DNA of 64,000 nucleotides. Source: Xylanibacter muris (GTDB lineage: Bacteria; Bacteroidota; Bacteroidia; Bacteroidales; Bacteroidaceae). The notes under the pieces are model-generated. The model worked only from the letters and a program-made list of their open reading frames with translations. It was not told the DNA's origin and ran no database searches. Position 1 is the stretch's first letter. Every line of letters begins with the position of its first letter. Below, piece after piece: positions 26,405-36,368 of this stretch. A program made the position numbers and the translations under genes. The stretch spans positions 186,001 through 250,000 of the forward strand of contig NZ_JABKKF010000003.1 in NCBI RefSeq assembly GCF_013166605.1, in the 5' to 3' direction.

Positions 26405-27259
26405 ATGGCAAGGAGTGTAGCGGAAATCAAGAAAACCATGACGGATGCTTTCATGGCCGACGAGACCATCCGGGAGAAGTACGGGCTGAGCGGGCGTGAC
26501 ACTTTTAACGGCAGTTTCTCGAGCGTGAGCCTTGAGAATATTCTGTTTTTCATATTGGCCGCCTGTTATCATGTGCTGGAGATGATGTTTGACCAGCACA
26601 AGGCTGATGTCGATGACACAATATCGAAAGCCGTTGTCGCGAGTGTTCCGTGGTATCATAAGATGGCACTTGCCTTTCAGTGGGGTGATTCGCTTGTGCT
26701 GAACGAGAATACCTTACAGTACGAATATGCGGTGAAAGACGAGAGCAGACAGGTAGTAAAGTATGCTGCTGTGCGGGATATGGGCACGAACGTGCAGATA
26801 CTGGTGAGCGGTGATACCGGCGGCCGTCCTTCGGCTCTTCCCGATGACGTGCTGACAGTATTCCGTGAGTATATGAACAGGGTGAAAGTGGCAGGCGTGA
26901 TACTGAATATAAGCAGCCGTGAGAGTGACCGTCTGATGATATATGCGACTATAACTGCCGACCCTCTTGTCTTCGACGAGCACGGTCGTCTGCTGCGTGA
27001 CGGCAGCAAGCCCGTCGAGGAGGCCATTGCTGAGCATCTGAAAAACATTGTCTATGGCGGTACATTCAACAAGACCCGTCTTGTTGATGCCATCCAGTGT
27101 GTGGAGGGTGTGGAGGACGTGGAACTTGGCCTGTGCTATTACAGAAATTCAGACGGAGAGGACTGGATGGAGGTGACGGGGAATAATTATTCCGGCATGA
27201 GCGGAAGCTATGTCGCTGACGGTTTGCCAAATACATTGAGTTATGTGGTACGGGATTGA
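26405..27259 (+). CDS. Baseplate J-like protein (Mu gp47)
   Basis: A 284-residue baseplate wedge protein. The C-terminal part (HLKNIVYGGTFNKTRLVDAIQCVEGVEDVELG) is typical of the gp47/gpJ family. Mu gp47 is about 360 residues, so this one is shorter. The tail I-like gene overlaps its 3' end by 17 bp. Confidence 0.78.
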   Translation: MARSVAEIKKTMTDAFMADETIREKYGLSGRDTFNGSFSSVSLENILFFILAACYHVLEMMFDQHKADVDDTISKAVVASVPWYHKMALAFQWGDSLVLNENTLQYEYAVKDESRQVVKYAAVRDMGTNVQILVSGDTGGRPSALPDDVLTVFREYMNRVKVAGVILNISSRESDRLMIYATITADPLVFDEHGRLLRDGSKPVEEAIAEHLKNIVYGGTFNKTRLVDAIQCVEGVEDVELGLCYYRNSDGEDWMEVTGNNYSGMSGSYVADGLPNTLSYVVRD

Positions 27260-27767
27260 TTTTGTAAAATTAGTGGTGCAGATGCTTCCGCCGCTTCTGC
27301 GCAGCCGTTTGCTGGTGGCTTTCCTGCGTGTCCTCACAGTGCCCCTGCGGCATATCCATGAGTTGTTCCTGACGATGAAAGAGGGAACGGATGACAAACT
27401 GTCAATAACAGGCAATGTGCAATATTTAGAGAAAGCCTTAAACGACGCTTTTTGTCTGACTGAAGGACAGATACACATAGTGACACCCGTCGAGGAGCGT
27501 CGCCCGGCTTTCTATCTGAAGAAAGAGGAACAGTCCCGTATATTCCATACTTTACAGGAAGGTACCGGATACATGGTGCTGTTCAATGGTGAAACCCGCC
27601 AGCTCGTGAACTTCACGGTAAGGGTTCCGACCTTCCTCTGTACCTCTACGGAGAGCAAGCAGGCCGACAAATACGGCTGGCGTCACTATCGCATAATAAA
27701 GAATATCCTGAACATCTATAAACCAGCCGGGCGGACGTTCGGCATAGAATTGTACGACTATGAATAG
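27243..27767 (+). CDS. Tail protein I-like (Mu gp48) baseplate wedge
   Basis: A 174-residue protein with a hydrophobic, helical N-terminal half. It stands where gp48/gpI stands, after baseplate J and before the fibre genes. The sequence match is weak; the call rests on order. Confidence 0.6.
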   Translation: MWYGIDFVKLVVQMLPPLLRSRLLVAFLRVLTVPLRHIHELFLTMKEGTDDKLSITGNVQYLEKALNDAFCLTEGQIHIVTPVEERRPAFYLKKEEQSRIFHTLQEGTGYMVLFNGETRQLVNFTVRVPTFLCTSTESKQADKYGWRHYRIIKNILNIYKPAGRTFGIELYDYE

Positions 27768-28554
27768 AATGAAATTCAATGAAGGCGGCCAGCCGGTATA
27801 TCTGGATGACCTCCGGCTGTTGCAGGACAACAGCCGGGCAGCGGCAGAACAGGTTTTGTCAGCGATAGGCCGCGGGCGGAGCACAATGTTTCTGGAGAGG
27901 CCGTTTTACACTTATACGGAGGATGATGCCGGTGAGTTCGTGATAAAGGTTACCGGTGGGAGCGCGTTTGTCAACGGTGACTTCGTCTCATGGGGAGAAA
28001 CCGTTGTCCACGATGTCGATTTAAAAGACGACCTGTGGCTGTGCATCCGTAATACGGATACCGACAAGCGTATATTTGATGACGGCCAGCAGCGTGCCTG
28101 TTCCGTGTGCCGTGAGGGATACATCAGCGGTGACCCTACGGGTGCGGCAGAGCATTTCAAACTCACAGAGTTGAGGGATATTGCCGATTATATTCAAGAA
28201 CTTATAAATTATAAGGTGAGTGTATGGAAGGATATCAGCGTAGAGTTTTTTAACGACTACAAAGGAACGGTTAGATATAAGGACATGGATGACTGTTACC
28301 GTGTCCAGATAAAAATAAAAAGTACCAATTACAGTAATATTTCCGGAGACCTCATCCTTTTTTATACGGACCAGACATTTCTCCAGTATTTCCATTCCTC
28401 TACAAAAGCATCGGTACAGACCGAGAACGGAGTTCGCGGCTGTCATGTCTACGGGTTCGAGGGGACTGTACATCTGGATGTTCAGCTGCCTTTCGATGAT
28501 GCGGATTGTGCGGCAGCCGTGCCGGTGAACATTATTTTTGAAATACCGAAATAG
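27760..28554 (+). CDS. Tail fibre-associated structural protein (264 aa)
   Basis: Begins MNRMKFNEGGQPVYLDDLRLLQ, a start pattern I associate with baseplate-fibre linkers, followed by a beta-rich part (TGGSAFVNGDFVSWG). It lies between tail I and the giant fibre gene, so it probably links the fibre to the baseplate. Family not recognised. Confidence 0.6.
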   Translation: MNRMKFNEGGQPVYLDDLRLLQDNSRAAAEQVLSAIGRGRSTMFLERPFYTYTEDDAGEFVIKVTGGSAFVNGDFVSWGETVVHDVDLKDDLWLCIRNTDTDKRIFDDGQQRACSVCREGYISGDPTGAAEHFKLTELRDIADYIQELINYKVSVWKDISVEFFNDYKGTVRYKDMDDCYRVQIKIKSTNYSNISGDLILFYTDQTFLQYFHSSTKASVQTENGVRGCHVYGFEGTVHLDVQLPFDDADCAAAVPVNIIFEIPK

Positions 28555-28562
28555 CAATTCTT

Positions 28563-31500
28563 ATGGAAACGATATACAATCTTCAGAAACGTGCCGATGC
28601 GTTGCGTAAAAAGACGCAGACTGGAAGTATAAGCCCGGAGGAAGTCGGGGGACTTCATGCCGACACGTTGGCCTATATAGCCGATATGGAGCAGAGTGCC
28701 GACGGTCTTGGCATACGCAAGGTGTACAGGACAAAGGGCGCCATGGAGGCGGACACGGATCCGGTGGGCACGAACGGCAAGGCGCTGCGTTACGGGCAGC
28801 TCGTGAGCGTGTACGACCCCGACAATACGGCATCACCGGAAAACGGCAATATCTATGCGTGGCAGAAGCCCGGCTGGCGTCTGATGGGCAACATGGGCAG
28901 TATCTACGAGCTGAAAGCAAAAATCGAGGAAGAGGCTGAGACACGCAAGACCGCTGATGACACGTTGACCCGGAAAATAGGTGACCTGTCAAAACATGTT
29001 GACGATACTGCGGAAACTCTTCAGGGCAATATAGACATAGAAGAGGTCGGCCGTAACAATGCCGACAAGATACTGGAGAAGAATATAGAGAAGGAACGTA
29101 CGGAACGCGAGGCTGCCTGTACTGGACTTCAGAGGAACATAACCGGTGAATCCAAAGTGCGCGAGGAGGCAGACGGTAATCTTGCAAAAGCCATAGTCCG
29201 GGAGGCAGAGACCCGTACCATGGCATTTGATGCCGTAGACCATAAGTCCGGATTGTCATTGTCCGGCGCGACAGCCCGTTTCGGCGGTATAATCCCCGAC
29301 CTTGGCGATGACCCGGATTTCAACGGCAGCACCGACGAAAGCTATCCTTCCTCTGATGTCCGGTATTGTGTTTCCCGTAGAGGTTTCGTTGTAAATGATG
29401 CCGGCTGGTTTACCGGGTGGAAAGAAAGCGGTCTGTATAACGATTCTTCCGGTACCCTGCTGAAAGACAAGCTGTATATCCTCGGCGGCACTGTATATGC
29501 CTGGGACGAAGACAAGGAAGAACTTGCTGAACTCAGCGGCTGCGGTTCCGGCAGCGGGTTCTACAATGTCACCGGTCAGCAGCCACCCGCGAGCGGTTAC
29601 TACACCAAGGAAACGGCCATTGCTGCCCTTGCAAACGCAGACATCAAGGACGAGGAGAAGCCTGGCATGATACTCACATTTGAAAAATCAGAAGGTGAAT
29701 GGGAGGACTACCGGTTCATATCCAACGACATCAGGAAATTCCTTATACCTGCAAGCTGGGAGGAGTATGGAGGTGGAAAAATAAAGTCAGTCACGTTAAA
29801 CGGAAAGACGGTAAATCCGGATGCTGATGGTAATGTCGCACTTGTGACAGACCGGATAGAGGTGGACGAGAGCCTGAATGCGGAAAGCACCAATCCGGTG
29901 GAAAACCGCGCGGTAGCCACGAAGATTGCAGAACTGGAAGCCGGCACTCTGTTTGACAACGAGGTGACCGAGAACGATGACAACACCGTGACCATTGCCC
30001 TGAAGAGCAAGACGGCAGTCATCACGGAGTTCACCATCCCGGCCGGAGGTGGCGGTGGTGAAGAGAGCGGTGCAAAGATTGTGCTGAACGCGAGCGTGGA
30101 CAAAACGACCATAAAGGAGGGAGCCCCTGTCAGGCTGACCTACTTCTATGACCACCAGTATATCTCCGGTGACGAGAAGGGGGAGAGCACCGGACAGAAG
30201 GCAAAGGTGACGGTACAGGTGCGTCGTGGTGCCACCACGACCTACTCGGAGACCACACAGGAAGTGAGCAGGGGCACATATACGATAGAACTGACGAAAT
30301 ATCTTCTGGTGGGTAACAGTGACATTTATGTGACGGCAGAAACCACAGACCCTACCAGCGGCAAGACACAGAAGAAACAGGCTTATGTGAGCGTGAGAAG
30401 TGTGACGTTAAGTCTGTCGAGCAGCTACAACATTGCCGCCGCTATGCAGAACGGAGGTTATGATGTAAATGAAACTGCGGACATCCCCTACACGGTGAAC
30501 GGCACCGGTACGAAGGTGGTCACCCTCTATGTGGACGGCAAACAGCATAACGCGCATACCGTGACCCGCAGCGGCACGACCAACGGTAGTTTCTCCCTTT
30601 CCATGTCCGGCCTGGCTACAGGCAGACACACCGTGCAGATGGTTGCGGAGATGGAGGCGGGTGACGGTCTGGAATTGAGGAGCGAAAGCCTTTACTTCGA
30701 CATTCTCAAATCCGGAGGAAACAAACCCTACGTGGGTCTGATGATAATCCACAAGGACGGTCGCATCTTTCATGAAGACGACCATCTCACTCCGACAATC
30801 GAGACAGGTCAATACGAAAACTGCCAGTTCCGTTTCACAGCCTACGACCCTCAGACCACTCCGGCAAGCATGATTGTCTTGCGCAACGGTGAGTTGGTTC
30901 AGACGGTAAGCGTCCCCCGTAAGGCGGTGGCTTATACCAACCGCTTCACCGTGCAGGGGCGACAGGATATGCGGATGCAGGTTGGCGACACAGCCTATAA
31001 CTTCTACATCGACGTAGTTGACAGCGGCATCGATATCAGCGAGGCCACCTATGGCTTGGCGTTAAAGCTATCTCCTGAGGGACGCAGCAATGATGAGAGC
31101 GACCCTGCGAAGTGGGAGTATGACGGTATAAAAACCACTTTTGAGGGTTTTGACTGGCAGAGCAACGGGTGGATGGACAATACCCTGAAGCTGACGAACG
31201 GGGCTAAAGCCACCATCGGCTACCGGCCGTTCAAGGACGATGCCGGAGTTACGGGAGCCACTATTGAACTGGAGTTCCGCATGAGCAACGTTCTCGACCG
31301 CCATTCGGAAGCCATTACCTGCATGGATAACGGCAAGGGTCTCAGCATCACTTCGGAAGAAGCAAGCATCAAGACTGGCACGCTGTTGAAATACACCAAT
31401 GAGGACGGCGAGGACGTGACCCGTGAAATCAAGATCGGCACCAAGTTTGCTCCTGACAAATGGTATAAGGTCGCGTTTGTCATCGGCAGGCGCGGTGACG

Positions 31501-34500
31501 GCCGGCTGATGGAACTGTACGTGAACGGCAACCGCGCCGGAGCGGACATCTACGACAACAGCTATTACTTCCGGCAGGACACCCCTGCGGGCATCACCAT
31601 TGACAGTGCACAGGTGGATGTGGAGCTGAAGAACATCCGCATCTACAATCGTGCGCTGACCGATGACGAGGAACTGGAGAACCGCATGGTGGATACCGAC
31701 AGCACGGATGACATGATGCGCCTGTACACCGAGAACGACGTGCTGGGAGCGGCAGGCGACATCGATATCGACAAGCTGCGTGCACAAGGAAAGGGCGTGA
31801 TGCGCATTGTTCGCAAGGGAGGATTGGACGAGGTCAATGAGACGAACAACAAAAAGACGGACTTTCTTGCCGATGTGTATTTCTACTCTCCTTTCGGCAA
31901 GGAGTATGACTTTGTGCTGCTCGACTGCTATATCCGCATACAGGGCACTTCCTCGACGAAATATCCGAGCAAGAATATCCGCATCTATTTTAGCAAGGGC
32001 GGTGAGAACCTGAGTTTCGAGATGGGCGGTCTGTCAGACCCGTTGGGCGGCAACAGGTACATGATGCGCCCCGGTGCAATCCCGATGAATCTGTTCTGTA
32101 TGAAGAGTGATTATTCCGATTCGTCCATGACGTTGAATACGGGTGTTGCAAAGCTCTTTAATGACGTTATGAAAGAACTCGGTTTGTTGACCCCTCCCCA
32201 ACGTTTCCAGCTGGAAAAAGCGGACGGTGACATCCGTGCTGTCAATATCCGGCAGTCCATAGACGGTTTCCCTATCGATGTGTTCAGTGCAGAGACCGTG
32301 GACGGTGAGAATACCTACTTCGGACAGTATAACTTCAACAACGAGAAGGCCGATAGCGGCAGGCTGTTCGGTATGGAGGGCTTGGAGGGTTTCACCCCCG
32401 AATGTCCACTGACCTTAGAGACGCTGAACAACGGTGAGAAGGTGTGCCTGTTCCAAAGTTCGAGCGATGCTGACCTTGAGGAGTGCTTTGATGCCGGTTT
32501 AGAGACTAACTTCCCAGACGATGTGAAGTGGGCGGGCTTGGACGAAGCTAAACGTGCGGCGTTAAAACGGTGGTTCGGCTGGATTCGTGAATGTGTTCCG
32601 GTAAACGCTAACGCCGATGACCTCTCTACTTTCAAAAGTGAAAAGTTCAAGAAAGAGGTGAACCAATATTTCGATGTGAAGCATCTGCTTACTTATTATA
32701 TTCACACAGACTATTTCGCCAGCGTGGACCAGCGTGCGAAGAACATACTGCTGAGGTCATGGGATGGTAAGATATTATATACAGAATATTATGATGGCGA
32801 TACGCAGTCAGGCAAGCGCAACGACTGTTTCCTTGTCTATGACTATACCATAGACCGTGACACATGGGATGCGGAGGCCGGTAAATACGCCTTCGAGGGG
32901 CGGGAAAGCTGGTTGTGGAACCTTTGCCTTGCCAACCTTTGGGAGGAGATGAAGGAGTGCGCCAATGCTTATCGTCAAGTGATGACCGTGGAACGTGTGC
33001 TCTCCATGCTCAATGGCGAGCAGATGGGCAACTGGTGCGACCGTGTGTACAATAAGAGCGGTTACCTGAAGTATATCCGTCCCAACATGCAGGAGACGTA
33101 TGGCAAGATATGGCCGTTTATCTATGCCCTTCAGGGCAGCAACGAGGCACACCGCGAATACTTTATCCGCAACCGCTTCGCCCTGCTGGACGCGAAGTAC
33201 GGCACTAACACATTCACGAGTGACAACATCGACCTGTACATGGCGCGCACGGCAAGCGCCCCTGCAGACACGGTTAGGATAACAGCCAACGAGGTGTACG
33301 CCTTCGGCTACGGAACAAACAACAGCCCTAATATCGGAAACACGGGTATCGTACAGGGAGGCGACATTGCCACTCTCGACATCGACGGCGCATACACTGT
33401 TAACGACCCGTTGCGCATTTACGGTGCAAGCCGTATGCGTGTTCTGGACATGACAGGTGCGTCCGACCGTCTGAAGAACGGCTTCGACCTTGGCAAGTGC
33501 AAGGTGCTTCGTGAACTGAACCTGCAATCGTCCGGTTCCGGCAGCACGGGTTGGTGGCTCAACATCGGCAGCTGCCGACAGCTGCGTAAAATCAACCTCC
33601 GCAACCAGTCGCAGGCAAAGACCGGTGGCAATACCAGCACCGAACTTGACTTCACGAACCAGACCAGACTGGAGGAACTTGACGCTCGCGGCACGCAGGT
33701 GCAGAGCGTGACTTTCTGCAAAGGCGCTCCCCTGACGAAAGTGTCTCTCCCCGGCACGCTTACCGTGCTGAAACTGGAATACCTGGGCAAGCTGACTACA
33801 AGCGGTCTGATTCTGGAAAGTTACGACAAGGTTAAAACCCTTATTGTGGACGGCTGTCCCGGCCTGGAATGGGAGACCCTGCTGTCCCGTTGCACCGGTA
33901 TCGAGCGTTTGCGAGTGACCGGCATCGACCGTGATGATGACGGTACATGGCTAGGCAGGTTTGCAGGCATGGGCGGTGTAGATGCCGAGGGTAACGCCAC
34001 CGACACTTGCAGGCTGGTCGGTACGGTACGCCTCACCCGTTATATCGAAGATGGAAAATATGAGGCGTTGAAGTCCCACTTCCCGGAACTGAATATTACA
34101 CTTCCCGAATACACGATGATAGAGTTCGACGATGACGTGTCGGATGATGCCAACGTGAGCAACCTCGACAACAAGACCGGATATAAATATGGCAATACCT
34201 ATGTTCCCAATGGCCATATATCCTGTATCTCAAGACAACGCCATCGCGTGTTGGCCAAGGTTACCAAAAAGGCGACGACCCGCAATGTCAACATGGCCAA
34301 TGTCGATACGACGGTGAACAACCTTGACGGCGAGATGACCTACTTTCCGCTGGATGATACGGACAGCAACAAGTATGCTGACGGCAGTGCTGCCAGACTG
34401 GATGGCACTGAAGGCGACTGGCTGATGTTCGAGCCGTTCTTCTGGAGCAAGGGTATCAACGACTACCTTAAAAGAAAGCATTACAGCTGCTACAGCAGTA

Positions 34501-35798
34501 ACGGCAAGGACAGGATGCATGCCTGCCCCGCAGCCACGATACAGACATTGGATGACATTAAAGGTACGGACGGCGGCTACCTGGGCGGTCGTAAAATCAT
34601 GACCGGCAAGGACACCTTGCTGTCCTCCTACAGCACGGATGCGAACTATTCCGTGTGCCGTGTAGACGTTTCCGGTTACCGCCGTGTCCGTTTTCCAAGT
34701 GTTCCTGGCACCAATATGACAGGTTCTGTCTTTACAGACACAGAGGGCAACCTTCTGGAGTCTGTTGTCGTTGAGACTTTGAACTGCCGTTTTGAAGCCG
34801 GTATGTACCTGATTAAGGATGTTCCTGATGGCGCGACACATTTGTACTTCAGTATTCTCAATACGGCGGAGTTTGACAAGGTCGTTCTGAGCAACAGCGA
34901 CAGGATAGAAGATATGGAACCCGAATGGGTCGCCAACGACGAGCACCTGTGCGGTGTCGTTGGGAGCAGTATTGTAGGCAGCAAGCTGCGTTCCTGCATC
35001 ACCGGCGGTTCCACGGCCTCGAATATGTCTTGGAACGACTTCCACTATTACAGCGTTCAGCGTGGCATGCAGCAGATAGATGCTTTGATGCACTTCCGTA
35101 TCGCCAATTTGTTCTATGCCTTCTATGGTCGCCGGGACAGCCAGTCCCAATGCGGTGCCGGACAGCATACGAACAACCGCAAGACAGGCGGCAGTGCGCC
35201 TTACGGCATGACGGATACGATAGGTTACGATGCAGCCCATGCCATCAAGCCGACAGTAACCAACAGCCTTATCGACGGTGTTATTCACCAGTATGCCTGG
35301 TACAGGTCGAAGGATGATTATGGTGCCGATACCGTAATCCAGGTGAACAATACCTGTTGTCTGGGTTATGAGGACATCTACGGTAACAAATATGACATGA
35401 TGGACGGTGTGGACCTTCCCAATACCAATGGCAACCAGGGCAAGTGGCGTATCTGGATGCCGGATGACAGCATCCGCTGGGTGAAGGGGAAGACCGCGAG
35501 CGACCAGTACATCACCGCCGTTGCCCAAGGCAAATACATGGATGTGGTCCCCGTGGGCAGCGTGGCCGGCTCTTCGAGTACCCACCACTGCGACAAATAC
35601 TTGATAAGCACAGCCATAGGCCGTGTGGTCTATCGCGGGTACTACTATGCGTATGCGTATGGCGGTGTGTCGTATGCGTTTGCGAGTTACGATGCCTCGT
35701 TTGCGCATACGGATGTCGGCTCGCGTCTGGCCTTCCGCGGCAAAATCGTCAAAGCGCGGAGCGTCGAAGCGTTCAAGGCGATAATCGAGGCTGCGTAA
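28563..35798 (+). CDS. Giant receptor-binding tail fibre, DGR target (2411 aa)
   Basis: Residues 1-230 include heptad-like helices suited to a trimeric stalk. Residues 510-850 look like Ig-type beta domains. About 880-1050 is a concanavalin/LamG-like lectin domain (TIELEFRMSN, ELYVNGNRAG, ELKNIRIYNRALTDDE). About 1620-1780 is a leucine-rich-repeat-like region. The last ~450 residues match a C-type-lectin/FGE fold, ending in the variable repeat (residues 2352-2390: RVVYRGYYYAYAYGG..), followed by 21 fixed residues. The retroelement diversifies exposed ligand-contact positions there, so this is the adhesin. It is by far the largest gene of the phage. Confidence 0.88.
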   Translation: METIYNLQKRADALRKKTQTGSISPEEVGGLHADTLAYIADMEQSADGLGIRKVYRTKGAMEADTDPVGTNGKALRYGQLVSVYDPDNTASPENGNIYAWQKPGWRLMGNMGSIYELKAKIEEEAETRKTADDTLTRKIGDLSKHVDDTAETLQGNIDIEEVGRNNADKILEKNIEKERTEREAACTGLQRNITGESKVREEADGNLAKAIVREAETRTMAFDAVDHKSGLSLSGATARFGGIIPDLGDDPDFNGSTDESYPSSDVRYCVSRRGFVVNDAGWFTGWKESGLYNDSSGTLLKDKLYILGGTVYAWDEDKEELAELSGCGSGSGFYNVTGQQPPASGYYTKETAIAALANADIKDEEKPGMILTFEKSEGEWEDYRFISNDIRKFLIPASWEEYGGGKIKSVTLNGKTVNPDADGNVALVTDRIEVDESLNAESTNPVENRAVATKIAELEAGTLFDNEVTENDDNTVTIALKSKTAVITEFTIPAGGGGGEESGAKIVLNASVDKTTIKEGAPVRLTYFYDHQYISGDEKGESTGQKAKVTVQVRRGATTTYSETTQEVSRGTYTIELTKYLLVGNSDIYVTAETTDPTSGKTQKKQAYVSVRSVTLSLSSSYNIAAAMQNGGYDVNETADIPYTVNGTGTKVVTLYVDGKQHNAHTVTRSGTTNGSFSLSMSGLATGRHTVQMVAEMEAGDGLELRSESLYFDILKSGGNKPYVGLMIIHKDGRIFHEDDHLTPTIETGQYENCQFRFTAYDPQTTPASMIVLRNGELVQTVSVPRKAVAYTNRFTVQGRQDMRMQVGDTAYNFYIDVVDSGIDISEATYGLALKLSPEGRSNDESDPAKWEYDGIKTTFEGFDWQSNGWMDNTLKLTNGAKATIGYRPFKDDAGVTGATIELEFRMSNVLDRHSEAITCMDNGKGLSITSEEASIKTGTLLKYTNEDGEDVTREIKIGTKFAPDKWYKVAFVIGRRGDGRLMELYVNGNRAGADIYDNSYYFRQDTPAGITIDSAQVDVELKNIRIYNRALTDDEELENRMVDTDSTDDMMRLYTENDVLGAAGDIDIDKLRAQGKGVMRIVRKGGLDEVNETNNKKTDFLADVYFYSPFGKEYDFVLLDCYIRIQGTSSTKYPSKNIRIYFSKGGENLSFEMGGLSDPLGGNRYMMRPGAIPMNLFCMKSDYSDSSMTLNTGVAKLFNDVMKELGLLTPPQRFQLEKADGDIRAVNIRQSIDGFPIDVFSAETVDGENTYFGQYNFNNEKADSGRLFGMEGLEGFTPECPLTLETLNNGEKVCLFQSSSDADLEECFDAGLETNFPDDVKWAGLDEAKRAALKRWFGWIRECVPVNANADDLSTFKSEKFKKEVNQYFDVKHLLTYYIHTDYFASVDQRAKNILLRSWDGKILYTEYYDGDTQSGKRNDCFLVYDYTIDRDTWDAEAGKYAFEGRESWLWNLCLANLWEEMKECANAYRQVMTVERVLSMLNGEQMGNWCDRVYNKSGYLKYIRPNMQETYGKIWPFIYALQGSNEAHREYFIRNRFALLDAKYGTNTFTSDNIDLYMARTASAPADTVRITANEVYAFGYGTNNSPNIGNTGIVQGGDIATLDIDGAYTVNDPLRIYGASRMRVLDMTGASDRLKNGFDLGKCKVLRELNLQSSGSGSTGWWLNIGSCRQLRKINLRNQSQAKTGGNTSTELDFTNQTRLEELDARGTQVQSVTFCKGAPLTKVSLPGTLTVLKLEYLGKLTTSGLILESYDKVKTLIVDGCPGLEWETLLSRCTGIERLRVTGIDRDDDGTWLGRFAGMGGVDAEGNATDTCRLVGTVRLTRYIEDGKYEALKSHFPELNITLPEYTMIEFDDDVSDDANVSNLDNKTGYKYGNTYVPNGHISCISRQRHRVLAKVTKKATTRNVNMANVDTTVNNLDGEMTYFPLDDTDSNKYADGSAARLDGTEGDWLMFEPFFWSKGINDYLKRKHYSCYSSNGKDRMHACPAATIQTLDDIKGTDGGYLGGRKIMTGKDTLLSSYSTDANYSVCRVDVSGYRRVRFPSVPGTNMTGSVFTDTEGNLLESVVVETLNCRFEAGMYLIKDVPDGATHLYFSILNTAEFDKVVLSNSDRIEDMEPEWVANDEHLCGVVGSSIVGSKLRSCITGGSTASNMSWNDFHYYSVQRGMQQIDALMHFRIANLFYAFYGRRDSQSQCGAGQHTNNRKTGGSAPYGMTDTIGYDAAHAIKPTVTNSLIDGVIHQYAWYRSKDDYGADTVIQVNNTCCLGYEDIYGNKYDMMDGVDLPNTNGNQGKWRIWMPDDSIRWVKGKTASDQYITAVAQGKYMDVVPVGSVAGSSSTHHCDKYLISTAIGRVVYRGYYYAYAYGGVSYAFASYDASFAHTDVGSRLAFRGKIVKARSVEAFKAIIEAA
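35616..35730 (+). repeat. DGR variable repeat (VR)
   Basis: 115 bp matching TR (36057-36171) at an offset of 441. There are twelve differences, each at an A of TR. They change all ten Asn codons (AAT/AAC) of TR: to Tyr (five), Phe (two), Ser, His and Asp. It encodes the C-terminal lectin surface of the fibre. Confidence 0.96.
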
Positions 35799-36003
35799 GC
35801 GCAAAGCGTGATCGAAGCGAAAAACAGTGCCTTTTGTGTAACAATGAAAGTCCCGGCGTAAACCGGTCGAGAATATTTCAGTGTTGTCGGTTTGTAAAAA
35901 AATGTAATAATGAAAGAACGTTTGCCGGGATTGGAATGATTGGATAATGACATTGGCATCGTCTTTTTTCTGTAATTTTTGACTGATAATCCGACCGTTG
36001 ATG

Positions 36004-36032
36004 TTTGAATCGGCCGAAAGTGAGTAAATTTG
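36004..36032 (+). promoter_or_regulatory. Promoter for the TR RNA
   Basis: TTTG (36004-36007), 17 bases, TAAATTTG (36025-36032): a good match to the Bacteroides -33/-7 elements. Transcription would begin just before TR, giving the template RNA and perhaps the reverse transcriptase message. The stretch 35799-36003 holds no gene that I can support. Confidence 0.6.
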
Positions 36033-36056
36033 CGTGTTGAAAGGCGGCGTCTCCCA

Positions 36057-36171
36057 ATAGGCCGTGTGGTCTATCGCGGGTACAACAATGCGAATGCGAA
36101 TGGCGGTGTGTCGTATGCGAATGCGAATAACGATGCCTCGAATGCGAATACGAATGTCGGCTCGCGTCTGG
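36057..36171 (+). ncRNA. DGR template repeat (TR)
   Basis: Non-coding 115-bp template in which the variable positions are AAT/AAC codons within GCGAAT-type runs. Reverse transcription with adenine infidelity copies it into VR. It lies between the fibre and reverse transcriptase genes. The open frame across it reads like the VR peptide with Asn at each variable site but lacks a credible start, so it is not a gene. 36172-36368 probably belongs to the same RNA and has no gene. Confidence 0.95.
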
Positions 36172-36368
36172 AAATCAAACAATCGGCGTACAGTACCGGG
36201 GACGTGTCCCCGAAGCGGTGCCGAGGGAGGCAAGCCCCAGCAAAAGCACCTTATTGGTGGAAAGCTGAAAAACCACGTGTCGGGTAGAGTTTGGTAGGTC
36301 GCAAGATTCGAAAAAGTCAGACCCGTAAGAAGGAAGGCGCAAGCCTTCAATGTATAATGAGAAAATAA

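Noticed and set aside
31068..31787. Antisense frame of 239 codons within the fibre gene
   Set aside because: One of several shadows in the fibre gene; codon pattern and composition mirror the sense strand.
36030..36287. 85-codon frame covering TR
   Set aside because: It reads the TR in the VR frame but has a poor start and no ribosome site. TR is a template RNA, and similarity to the fibre end is explained by VR copying.
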